Assembly: GCF_900141715.1 (NCBI RefSeq)
Contig: NZ_FQYK01000002.1
Span: forward strand, 115,495 to 179,494
Source of the DNA: Algibacter luteus
GTDB taxonomy: Bacteria > Bacteroidota > Bacteroidia > Flavobacteriales > Flavobacteriaceae
Length of the DNA: 64,000 bases
Direction of reading: 5' to 3'
This document shows positions 35,610 to 43,660 of the stretch, one piece after another (position 1 is the first letter of the stretch; each line of letters starts with the position of its first letter). Made by a program: the position numbers and the translations under genes. Under the pieces are notes generated by a model. That model was not told the DNA's origin and made no database searches. It saw only the letters and a program-made list of their open reading frames with translations.

Positions 35610-37031
35610 ATGAAGTTTTATTTTACTTTTTTAAGTGTTTTAATAACACTAATAAGTTGTAAAAACGATAGCAACGAACATAGTATTAATTATGCCTACC
35701 TAGGTGGGGAGATAATTAATCCGACTACTAATTTCATCGTACTAACAAAAGACGATGCGGTAATTGATACCGTAAAGTTAGATGGTAGAAATAGGTTTTT
35801 GTATAAAATAAAAGATTTGAACGAAGGCCTTTACACATTTAGTCATGGTGGCGAATTTCAATTAATTTTATTAGAACCAGAAGACAGTCTATTGTTTAGG
35901 TTGAATACTTTAGATTTTGACGAATCACTTGTATACAGTGGAAAGGGAAACAGAAAGAACAATTATTTTATTAATGAATTCTTGCAAAATGAAGATGAAG
36001 AAAAGTACATTTTAAAGCTCTGTCAATTAGATGGTGCTACATACCAAAAGCGAGTAGATTCGCTTAAAGTTTCAAAAATAAGTGCTTTAGAATCGTTCTC
36101 TAGCAAGTACAATCCATCAGACTTATTCTTAAAAATAGCAAAAGCTAATATTGATTACTCTTACTATTTTAGTAAAGAAGTATATCCATTTGGACATTAT
36201 GGTAAAAATAAAGCTGCCATATTAAAATCCTTACCTGAAGATTTTTACGATTATAGAAATGAAATTAATTATAACGATGAATTTTTAAGCAGTCATCATA
36301 ATTACAACAAATTCTTAAGATATAATTTAAGTAATTTATCGCTTACTAGTCATGATAAACATGATAATAATGCTTGCTATGATCGGAAATCTCTATGTTA
36401 CAATCTAGACAGACTTAAACTAATTGATAGTTTGATTAGCAACCCTGCAATTAAGGATGAGTTGTTATACCATTTCACTATGGGCTATCTTTCCAAAAGT
36501 AAAAACGATGAAAACAATAAAATCCTTTTAAAATCTTTCTTAGAAAAAAGTGGAAATGAGGCGAGTAAAAAGAAAATGGCGCGCTATACAAATTCTATTA
36601 ATCGAATTAAAGATGGGGAGCAATTACCTGAAATAAAATTAGTGAATTACAAAGAAGAGGTTTTAAAAATTAATAAGCTTATAGATTCTCCTACGGTTTT
36701 AAGTTTCTGGTCTCACACTTATTATGATCATTTTAAAGAAAGCCATTATAAACTTAAAGAGCTTAAAGTGAAATACCCAGAGGTTAAATTTATCATGGTT
36801 AATATAGATTCTTATGCTATGGAAAAATCTAGGAGACTTCTAGAAGGCAGTGGGTTTAATAATACTAACGAGTTTAAACTTGACAATCCTGAAGAAGCTA
36901 CAGAAGTTCTTGCGGTTTACCCAATGACGAAAACCATTTTAATTGATAAGAACAGAAAGGTTGCCAACAGCAATACTAATATATTTTCGGTGCAATTTGA
37001 AGAGCAGCTTTTAGGCTTAATAAATAAGTAA
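35610..37031 (+). CDS. TlpA-like lipoprotein with a cysteine-free thioredoxin fold
   Basis: 473 aa with a lipoprotein signal (SVLITLISCKNDS, Cys about 17). The N-terminal domain resembles the DUF4369-like beta domain found in front of Bacteroidota TlpA proteins; the middle is helical; the C-terminal third follows the thioredoxin fold (PTVLSFWSHTYYDHFKESHY, VKFIMVNIDSYAMEKSRRLL, YPMTKTILIDKNRKV with cis-Pro). At the place of the WCxxC redox motif the sequence is FWSHTYYDHF, with no cysteine, so disulfide exchange is not expected. A binding role in the periplasm or at the outer membrane is inferred. Confidence 0.75.
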   Translation: MKFYFTFLSVLITLISCKNDSNEHSINYAYLGGEIINPTTNFIVLTKDDAVIDTVKLDGRNRFLYKIKDLNEGLYTFSHGGEFQLILLEPEDSLLFRLNTLDFDESLVYSGKGNRKNNYFINEFLQNEDEEKYILKLCQLDGATYQKRVDSLKVSKISALESFSSKYNPSDLFLKIAKANIDYSYYFSKEVYPFGHYGKNKAAILKSLPEDFYDYRNEINYNDEFLSSHHNYNKFLRYNLSNLSLTSHDKHDNNACYDRKSLCYNLDRLKLIDSLISNPAIKDELLYHFTMGYLSKSKNDENNKILLKSFLEKSGNEASKKKMARYTNSINRIKDGEQLPEIKLVNYKEEVLKINKLIDSPTVLSFWSHTYYDHFKESHYKLKELKVKYPEVKFIMVNIDSYAMEKSRRLLEGSGFNNTNEFKLDNPEEATEVLAVYPMTKTILIDKNRKVANSNTNIFSVQFEEQLLGLINK

Positions 37032-37032
37032 G

Positions 37033-37836
37033 CTAAAGCTTATAATGATTCATCAATAACTTTTCATAAACCTTATCAGGCAAAATTCGCTTTAACACTA
37101 TTGAAAATTTTTGCATAAACTCCCCAACCTTATAATGCACTTTAGGATTAGGTGTCTCAATTATTTTAAATACTGCTTTAGCCATTACATCAGGGTTACT
37201 ACCATTGTCTACATGGGCATTCATTAAATTTAAAGTATCGCCATAAGGCTTTTTATAAGGTGAATCGTCTAGCAGCGGCGCATGGTATCTACCTGCTGCA
37301 ATATTGGTAGCAAAATCTCCAGGAGCCACATTGGTCATTTTTATATTAAAGTCTTTTATTTCCATTCTAAACGCCTCAGTTATAATCTCCAAGGCCGCTT
37401 TGCTGGCACTATAAACGCCTCGATATGGTAATCCCATATAACCAGCAATAGAAGTTACATTAATAATTAAACCTCCGTTTTGTTTACGCATTTGTGGCAA
37501 CACTGCCTTTATGACTTTTATAGGTCCGAAGAAATTTGTGTCAAAATTGGCCTTTATTTCATCATGAGGTATTTCTTCTATAGGTCCAGTAATACCTGCT
37601 CCTGCATTATTTATTACAACATCTATCCTACCTTCCTTTTTAATAATCGCATTTACCGATTCAAGGATAGTTTCTTCCTTCTTAACGTCTAATTCTAGAA
37701 TCAGAAATTTGCTATTCTTATATTTTTCTGGGTTTCTACTGGTTCCATATACAATGAATCCTTTTTCAACTAAAAACTCACCAATAGATTTACCAATTCC
37801 TGACGAAGCACCTGTTATAAAAACAACTTTAGACAT
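37033..37836 (-). CDS. Short-chain dehydrogenase/reductase (SDR)
   Basis: 267 aa, classical SDR. The cofactor motif is GASSGIGKSIG (TGxxxGxG type), followed by NNAGAG, the catalytic Ser in INVTSIAGYMG and YSASKAA (YxxxK). Residues after NAD(P) motif strand 2 (TSRNPEKY) suggest NADP(H) preference. Substrate is unknown; the C-terminal basic tail (FSIVLKRILPDKVYEKLL) suggests a lipid or membrane-associated substrate, which is speculative. It is monocistronic and converges on the preceding TlpA-like gene with one base between stops. Confidence 0.9.
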   Translation of the reverse strand: MSKVVFITGASSGIGKSIGEFLVEKGFIVYGTSRNPEKYKNSKFLILELDVKKEETILESVNAIIKKEGRIDVVINNAGAGITGPIEEIPHDEIKANFDTNFFGPIKVIKAVLPQMRKQNGGLIINVTSIAGYMGLPYRGVYSASKAALEIITEAFRMEIKDFNIKMTNVAPGDFATNIAAGRYHAPLLDDSPYKKPYGDTLNLMNAHVDNGSNPDVMAKAVFKIIETPNPKVHYKVGEFMQKFSIVLKRILPDKVYEKLLMNHYKL

Positions 37837-37910
37837 AATAGAAGAAATTACAAATACAAAGCACCAAATTACAAAAATGAAATGATAAGAAAATCTAAAT
37901 TTAGCGCATA

Positions 37911-38012
37911 AAAAAAGGCAAGCTACCTACATCACACCGCTACGACCATTTACCTTTGCTTCGTTCCCGACCTGGAGGATTCAACAGGAGCTGGTTGTGT
38001 AGGACTTGCCGG
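37911..38012 (-). ncRNA. ffs: Signal recognition particle RNA, small bacterial type
   Basis: On the minus strand the sequence folds as a single long hairpin. The distal arms GGCAAGTCC (near 38010) and GTAGCTTGCC (near 37920) pair, and the apical part has CCAGGTCGGGAACGAAGCAA (about 37953-37972), the conserved SRP RNA tip with the symmetric and asymmetric loops bound by the Ffh M domain. The size of about 100 nt is that of a 4.5S-like RNA. A T run ends it at about 37910-37916 (minus strand). A perfect promoter lies just upstream. Exact ends are approximate. Confidence 0.93.
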
Positions 38013-38015
38013 CTG

Positions 38016-38045
38016 CAAAGATACAAACTTTTAAAATTTTCACAA
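38016..38045 (-). promoter_or_regulatory. Flavobacterial promoter TTG-N19-TATCTTTG for the SRP RNA
   Basis: Read on the minus strand, TTG (38045-38043) and TATCTTTG (38023-38016) are separated by exactly 19 nt. The RNA 5' end would fall a few bases later at about 38012. This is one of the two cleanest promoters in the window. Confidence 0.85.
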
Positions 38046-38099
38046 TGATTTTTTAGTCCGATTTTAAATAAATATCTTGCCTTAAACTATTTTTTTATA

Positions 38100-39134
38100 A
38101 TGAAAACGATCAATTATCTCACAATCATATTTTTAGCATTAGTCGTAATTTCTTGTGGTTCTAATTCTGGACTTAAAAAAAATGACTTCAGCATTGAAAC
38201 TAATGCCGAAAAAGGAAACATTTCTATTGATGAAACTTTAACACTTGCTATAAAAAATAAAAAAAAATATACCATAGATTCTGTTTCATATTTACTTAAC
38301 GGTAATAAAATAAATAATAATTTCAATTTAAAAGATTTTAAATTAGGTAAGCACAAACTGGATGCTACTGTATATTATGAAGGTGAAAAGCAAACAACTA
38401 CAACAGCGGTTACCATTTTAAACAATGAATTACCTCAAGTTTACACTTATAAGATTATTAATGAATATCCGCATGATATAACTTCGTATACGCAAGGTTT
38501 AGAATTTCATAACGACACGCTTTATGAAAGTACAGGACAACTCAAGGAGTCTAAACTTAGGAAAATAGATTACAAAACTGGTACCGTACTTAAAAACATC
38601 AATTTAGCTGATGAATATTTTGGTGAAGGACTTACCATTTTAAATAATAAAATATATCAACTGACATGGCAAAAAGGTACTGGCTTTGTTTACGATGTAA
38701 ATACTTTTGAAAAAATAAGCAGTTTTAAATATGGTAAAAGTAAAGAAGGTTGGGGCTTGTGCAATAATAACAATACCATTTACAAAAGCGATGGTACAGA
38801 AAAAATATGGTTATTAAATCCTGAAACTTTAGTTGAAGAAGATTACATTCAGGTATACACTAATAAAGGTAAAATTATAGGCATCAATGAAATGGAATGG
38901 ATCAATGGTAAAATTTACGCTAACCGTTACCAAAAAGATGGTGTTGCTATTATTAATCCAAAGAATGGTGCTGTTATTGGTGTAGTTGATTTCAAGCCCT
39001 TGAAGAAGTTAGTTACACAACATGAAGGTTTAGATGTATTAAACGGCATTGCTTACAATCCAAAAACTAACACCATATTTGTAACAGGAAAACGTTGGGA
39101 CAAACTCTTTGAGGTAGAAATTATCGAGAAATAG
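38100..39134 (+). CDS. Glutaminyl-peptide cyclotransferase, beta-propeller type, lipoprotein
   Basis: 344 aa with a lipoprotein signal (LALVVISCGSNS, Cys about 19). The N-terminal part is an immunoglobulin-like domain; the C-terminal part is a plant/bacterial-type glutamine cyclotransferase five-bladed propeller: YPHDITSYTQGLEFH, YESTGQLKESKLRKID, GEGLTILNNKIYQLTWQ, INEMEWINGKIYAN and TQHEGLDVLNGIAYNP. The enzyme converts N-terminal Gln to pyroglutamate on exported proteins. It has its own terminator. Confidence 0.9.
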   Translation: MKTINYLTIIFLALVVISCGSNSGLKKNDFSIETNAEKGNISIDETLTLAIKNKKKYTIDSVSYLLNGNKINNNFNLKDFKLGKHKLDATVYYEGEKQTTTTAVTILNNELPQVYTYKIINEYPHDITSYTQGLEFHNDTLYESTGQLKESKLRKIDYKTGTVLKNINLADEYFGEGLTILNNKIYQLTWQKGTGFVYDVNTFEKISSFKYGKSKEGWGLCNNNNTIYKSDGTEKIWLLNPETLVEEDYIQVYTNKGKIIGINEMEWINGKIYANRYQKDGVAIINPKNGAVIGVVDFKPLKKLVTQHEGLDVLNGIAYNPKTNTIFVTGKRWDKLFEVEIIEK

Positions 39135-39164
39135 TCTAAGGTACCATTCGAATAATAAAACTCA

Positions 39165-39198
39165 AAAAGCTCTTGATAAATCAAGAGCTTTTGCATGA
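39165..39198 (+). terminator. Rho-independent terminator after the cyclotransferase gene
   Basis: A perfect stem AAAAGCTCTTGA / TCAAGAGCTTTT with loop TAAA. The rest of the 311-bp gap up to 39445 is AT-rich with nothing else recognisable. Confidence 0.8.
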
Positions 39199-39445
39199 AT
39201 TGTAATAAGATGTTTCTTTTTAAAGGCTATAAACCTATTACTTTATGTTTCATCGAGAATACAATTTATAAGTGAATTCTTCTGCAGAATTATTATTCCG
39301 CAGCAAATATACATTTAATAAAGGCAATATGAAGCAGCTATTTTAACTAAAAGGACTACTAAATTAACTTTCAACCGTATTTTTATTAACAGTGCTGTTA
39401 AAAACTTATAAAAAGACTCTTATTGAAGTATAAATGAGATTTAAT

Positions 39446-40939
39446 TTATAAATCAAACCAATTTTGAGTTATTTCTTTTTCAATGGATTTATTTGAATTA
39501 TGAATGAATTCATTCTTTATAGCATGGTATTTATAATCTTCACCCCAGGTTTGAAAATTTTGTGATACTTCTTCAATAGCATCACAAATAAATTCAATTT
39601 CATTGTTGGTCATAGTTGGGTGAAGCGACATTCTAATCCAACCTGGGCGCTCCATTAAGCATCCTTCTAATATTTTTTCTTCAATGGCCTTAGATGTTAA
39701 TTGATCTACATGTAATAAATAGTGTCCATAGGTCCCTGCACAAGAGCAACCACCACGAGTTTGAATTCCAAACCTGTCATTTAAAAGTTTAACAACTAAA
39801 TTATAATGTGCATCTTCTATAAAAAATGAAAACACCCCAAGTCTATCTTTATGATCTGGTGCTAAAACTGTAAGATTTTCAATTTTTGAAAGACGTTCAA
39901 ATACAATCGTATTTAACTCATGTTCGCGGTTTAGAATATTTTCAACGCCCATTTTTTCCTTAAGCTGAATTGAAAGTGCAATCCTTATTGCTTGTAAAAA
40001 TCCCGGTGTACCTCCATCTTCTCGCGTTTCAATATCGTCAATATAATCATGGTCGCCCCAAGGGTTGGTGTAACTTACAGTTCCACCTCCTGGATTATCA
40101 GGTACCAAATTTTTGTATAATTTTTTATTGAAAACCAACACACCAGATGCACCAGGACCACCAAGGAATTTATGTGGAGAAAATGTCACCGCATCTAAAT
40201 ATTCGTCTTCATCTTCTGGATGCATATTGATACTTACATAAGGTGCAGAACAAGCAAAATCTACAAAACACAAGCCGTTATTTTGATGCATCATTTTGGC
40301 TACATCATGATAATTTGTTCTAATTCCTGTGACATTTGAACATGCTGTAATTGCAGCTATTTTTATTGGGCAATCCTTATGTTTTTCAATAAGTAACTCT
40401 AAGTTTTTAATACAAGGCAACCCATTTTCGTTTGAAGGGATAACCTCCACTCTTGCAATAGTTTCTAACCATGAAGTTTGGTTAGAATGGTGCTCCATAT
40501 GCGACACAAAAATTATAGGTCTTTTTTCTTCTGGAACCTCAGTATGCTCTTTTAAATTTTCTGAAACTTTTAATCCTAATATGCGTTGAAACTTATTAAT
40601 GGCTCCCGTCATTCCCGTACCAACTGTAATTAAAACATCGTCTTTTGAAGCATTGATATGTTTTTTGATGATGTTTCTAGCGTTATGATACGCATAGGTC
40701 ATCGCGCAACCTGTAATCGATGTTTCGGTATGTGTGTTAGCCACAAAAGGGCCAATTTCGTTAAGTAGCTTCTCCTCTATTGGTTTGTATAATCTACCAC
40801 TTGCAGTCCAATCGGCATATATGATTTTTTTTCGACCGTAGGGCGAATTAAAATATTCATCAATACCAATGATATTATTTCGAAATACTTCAAAATAACG
40901 CTCAAGATTGGTTGACTTTTTTGAGGTAGAATCTATCAT
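39446..40939 (-). CDS. Class V aminotransferase-fold PLP enzyme (cysteine desulfurase-like)
   Basis: 497 aa. It has the fold-type I, class V pattern: NTHTETSITG near the N-terminus, FVSHMEHHSNQTSW, FVDFACSAPY, and the PLP lysine in FSPHKFLGGPGASGVLVF. A cysteine-containing loop GGCSCAGTYGHYLL lies where NifS/SufS enzymes have a mobile loop, but the protein is about 90 residues longer than SufS and no Fe-S assembly genes are adjacent. The exact reaction (desulfurase, lyase or aminotransferase) is not determinable. It precedes dsbD by 33 bp on the minus strand in the direction opposite to transcription order, i.e. dsbD lies upstream. Confidence 0.8.
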   Translation of the reverse strand: MIDSTSKKSTNLERYFEVFRNNIIGIDEYFNSPYGRKKIIYADWTASGRLYKPIEEKLLNEIGPFVANTHTETSITGCAMTYAYHNARNIIKKHINASKDDVLITVGTGMTGAINKFQRILGLKVSENLKEHTEVPEEKRPIIFVSHMEHHSNQTSWLETIARVEVIPSNENGLPCIKNLELLIEKHKDCPIKIAAITACSNVTGIRTNYHDVAKMMHQNNGLCFVDFACSAPYVSINMHPEDEDEYLDAVTFSPHKFLGGPGASGVLVFNKKLYKNLVPDNPGGGTVSYTNPWGDHDYIDDIETREDGGTPGFLQAIRIALSIQLKEKMGVENILNREHELNTIVFERLSKIENLTVLAPDHKDRLGVFSFFIEDAHYNLVVKLLNDRFGIQTRGGCSCAGTYGHYLLHVDQLTSKAIEEKILEGCLMERPGWIRMSLHPTMTNNEIEFICDAIEEVSQNFQTWGEDYKYHAIKNEFIHNSNKSIEKEITQNWFDL

Positions 40940-40971
40940 ATTTAACTCGAAATAAATTGGTTACAAATCTA

Positions 40972-42963
40972 CTATTTCATTGCTTTAAAAGCTTGCAATC
41001 CTGCTTCTAAAAATGCAGCATATTCGTCTTCATCAGGTGTATACCCTACTGGTTCTGTTAAAACAGTGTCTCCTTCAGCGTTTAGCAACACATAATACGG
41101 TTGCGAGTTCGATTTAAAAAATTGCGTTTGAAAATTGGCCCATTTATGACCGTAGTTTTTCAACAAACGTTTTCCGCCATTAACTCTGTTTACTTCAACT
41201 TGTTCCGCTTCAGGTAAATCTTTTTTATCATCTACGTATAATGAAATTAAAACATATTCATTTCGGAGGTAATTATCTATTTTTTCCAATGGCCAAACAT
41301 GCTCTTCCATTTTTCTACAATTAACGCAAGCATACCCCGTAAAATCTATCATAATGGGTTTATTCACCGATTTAGCATAAGCGATGCCTTCTTTTAAATC
41401 TTTAAAAGTTTTTAAATTGTTTGTTGTGGTGCTAGGATACAACCAACTATAACCAACAGGAGGAGCTAAACCGCTTAATAAAGTTAACGGTGTGAACGTG
41501 TTTGTTTCTTTATTTACTCTAAACCCAGAAGCTAAATAAATAGCAAAAGCAGCTACAAGTATACCACCACTAATTCTAGAAAAGGATAATTTTTTAATTG
41601 GAGAATCGTGAGGGAATTTTATTTTCCCGAAAAGATATAGTGCTAATCCAACAAAAATTAGAATCCAGATAATTAAAAATGGTTCGATTTTTAAAAGTCC
41701 CCAGTGTTTTACCAAATCTGCATTCGATAAAAACTTAAAAGCTAATGCGAGCTCTAAAAACCCTAAAATAACTTTGGTTGTGTTTAACCAACCTCCAGAT
41801 TTAGGAAGTGCATTCATCATATTTGGGAACATGGCAAACAATGCAAATGGTAATCCTAAAGATACACCAAAACCTGCCATACCTGCTGTAAGTTGCCACG
41901 CGCCACCATCAGCAGTTAAAGAACCTGCTAGTAATGATCCTAAAATTGGTCCTGTACACGAAAATGAAACTATAGCTAAAGTAAGTGCCATAAAGAAGAT
42001 GCCTATAATCCCGCCAGCATTTTCTCCTTTTGTGGTTGTGTTTGTCCAGCTTGAAGGTAGAGTTAACTCGTAATAGCCAAAAAATGAAAACGCAAAAAAC
42101 ACAAACACCACAAAGAATATAATGTTTAACCAAACATTGGTTGAAATTTCATTAAGAATATCCGGATTCACCGAATCTAAAAGATGAAAAGGTATGCTTA
42201 AAATTAGATAAACTAATAGAATAAAAAAGCCATAGAGTACTGCTTTACCGAAGCCTGAGCTTTTACTTTCGTCTCCTTTCTTGGTAAAAAAACTAACCGT
42301 AAGCGGAATCATTGGAAACACGCAAGGGGTTAACAGTGCTAACAAACCACCTAGAAAACCTAATCCGAAAATACTCCAAAGCGATTTTTTTACCTCAACT
42401 TTACCTTTTTGTAGGCTAATATCTTTTGGTGTAAAACCATATAAGGCATTATTTATAGCATCATTATCGGTTACGCTGTTTTCAATGGTGTTTTCAACTT
42501 TCTTATTGCTAACTCCGTTTAAGTGGAATTCTAATTCAACTTCAGTTGGTGGTAAACATCTACTATCATCGCAAACCATAAATTCAACGGTTCCATTTAC
42601 CGTTTTCACATCGCCTAACAATTCAACACGTTGTACAAACACCGCCGATTTTTCAAAGAATTTAATACGCATTTGAAATACAGGATCGTTAACCACACGA
42701 CCTGCTTCCTCTCCAGTATTGCCAACAAATTTAAATGCGCCATTGGCATCATCAAATGTAAATGTAGTAGGAATTGGACCATCTTCTGGAACATTTTGCG
42801 AATACAAATGCCACCCTGGATCTATAGTTGCTTTACTAACTAAATTGTATTGTGTATCTGATATTTTTTCAATTGAAGCCGTCCATTTTACAGGCTCTAA
42901 TATTTGTGAATTACCAACTGTAAAGGCTAATAAAGCTATTAGTAGAAGTAGTTGTTTTTTCAT
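40972..42963 (-). CDS. dsbD: Thiol:disulfide interchange protein DsbD
   Basis: 663 aa with a signal peptide. It has the three DsbD parts. First, an N-terminal periplasmic domain ending in MVCDDSRCLPP, the redox Cys pair. Second, eight or so membrane spans with the membrane cysteines in LLTPCVFPMIPL and SFSCTGPILGS. Third, a C-terminal thioredoxin-like domain with YACVNCRKMEEHVWP (CVNC). DsbD carries electrons from cytoplasmic thioredoxin to periplasmic substrates such as isomerases or cytochrome c maturation proteins. It is preceded by a small gene duplicating its N-terminal domain. Confidence 0.93.
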   Translation of the reverse strand: MKKQLLLLIALLAFTVGNSQILEPVKWTASIEKISDTQYNLVSKATIDPGWHLYSQNVPEDGPIPTTFTFDDANGAFKFVGNTGEEAGRVVNDPVFQMRIKFFEKSAVFVQRVELLGDVKTVNGTVEFMVCDDSRCLPPTEVELEFHLNGVSNKKVENTIENSVTDNDAINNALYGFTPKDISLQKGKVEVKKSLWSIFGLGFLGGLLALLTPCVFPMIPLTVSFFTKKGDESKSSGFGKAVLYGFFILLVYLILSIPFHLLDSVNPDILNEISTNVWLNIIFFVVFVFFAFSFFGYYELTLPSSWTNTTTKGENAGGIIGIFFMALTLAIVSFSCTGPILGSLLAGSLTADGGAWQLTAGMAGFGVSLGLPFALFAMFPNMMNALPKSGGWLNTTKVILGFLELALAFKFLSNADLVKHWGLLKIEPFLIIWILIFVGLALYLFGKIKFPHDSPIKKLSFSRISGGILVAAFAIYLASGFRVNKETNTFTPLTLLSGLAPPVGYSWLYPSTTTNNLKTFKDLKEGIAYAKSVNKPIMIDFTGYACVNCRKMEEHVWPLEKIDNYLRNEYVLISLYVDDKKDLPEAEQVEVNRVNGGKRLLKNYGHKWANFQTQFFKSNSQPYYVLLNAEGDTVLTEPVGYTPDEDEYAAFLEAGLQAFKAMK

Positions 42964-42987
42964 TATATAATATTAGTGAATTTTGAG

Positions 42988-43434
42988 TTATTGAAGATTA
43001 AAAATAAGTAAAGCAGGATCTGGCATGATGCATTTTGTATCGTCACATACCATATAACTTACTTCCGAATTAATTAAAAATGGTGGTTTACTTTTAAGTT
43101 TTATGCGTTGTTTGAATTGTGTCTGAGTTTCAAAAAACTTAACTCTCATGTTAAAAGTAACATCTTCGGCTTCAATACCTTTTTCTTCTTTAGTGTTACC
43201 TTTCTTTAAATATTTACCGTTGCCTTCAAAAGAAAAACGTGTTGGAATAGGTCCGCCTTCAGGTAAGTTTTGTGAATATAAATGCCAGTTGTCATCAATA
43301 GCGGCAATTGCAATTAGTTCGTATTCTGATTCTGATATTTTTTTGACTTCAGTTGTCCATTTAACAGGCTCTAAAATTTGACAAAACATATTTACACTAA
43401 ATAATGCAAATACAATAAGTGCTATTTTTTTCAT
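42988..43434 (-). CDS. Secreted stand-alone DsbD N-terminal (alpha) domain protein
   Basis: 148 aa with a signal peptide (KKIALIVFALFSVNMFC). The mature protein aligns from end to end with the N-terminal domain of the downstream DsbD: QILEPVKWT, DDNWHLYSQNLPEGGPIPT, FNMRVKFFE, MVCDDTKCIMP. The redox cysteines (CDDTKC) are kept. It lies 24 bp upstream of dsbD. A soluble electron acceptor from, or competitor of, the DsbD alpha domain is the likely role (inference). It probably arose by local duplication. Confidence 0.85.
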   Translation of the reverse strand: MKKIALIVFALFSVNMFCQILEPVKWTTEVKKISESEYELIAIAAIDDNWHLYSQNLPEGGPIPTRFSFEGNGKYLKKGNTKEEKGIEAEDVTFNMRVKFFETQTQFKQRIKLKSKPPFLINSEVSYMVCDDTKCIMPDPALLIFNLQ

Positions 43435-43611
43435 TCTTAATTATTTAAAGTAAATATTTGGTACAAAATATTACCAAATATCATACCTAAGCAAAAGTAT
43501 AAATAAAGATTCTAGGAATTAGTTAAATAGACAATAAAAGAGCCAATAGCTTTGCTAATAAAATGTTAAAATTTAAATCATAAATAAGATTTTGAATGGT
43601 GTTTAAAAGCA

Positions 43612-43642
43612 TAAAAAAAGGCGCCACTAAGTGTACGCCTTT
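43612..43642 (-). terminator. Rho-independent terminator after the TonB receptor gene
   Basis: On the minus strand AAAGGCG / CGCCTTTTTTT forms a stem with a T run, 19 bp after the receptor stop. This bounds the NRPS minus arm on its downstream side. Confidence 0.75.
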
Positions 43643-43660
43643 CTTGAATTTTACTCATTT

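Noticed and set aside
39446-40939. SufS/IscS annotation for the class V aminotransferase
   Set aside because: Extra length and absence of Fe-S assembly neighbours do not support a specific desulfurase call.
41774-42970. Several open frames antisense to dsbD
   Set aside because: They mirror the codon pattern of dsbD and have no family features.
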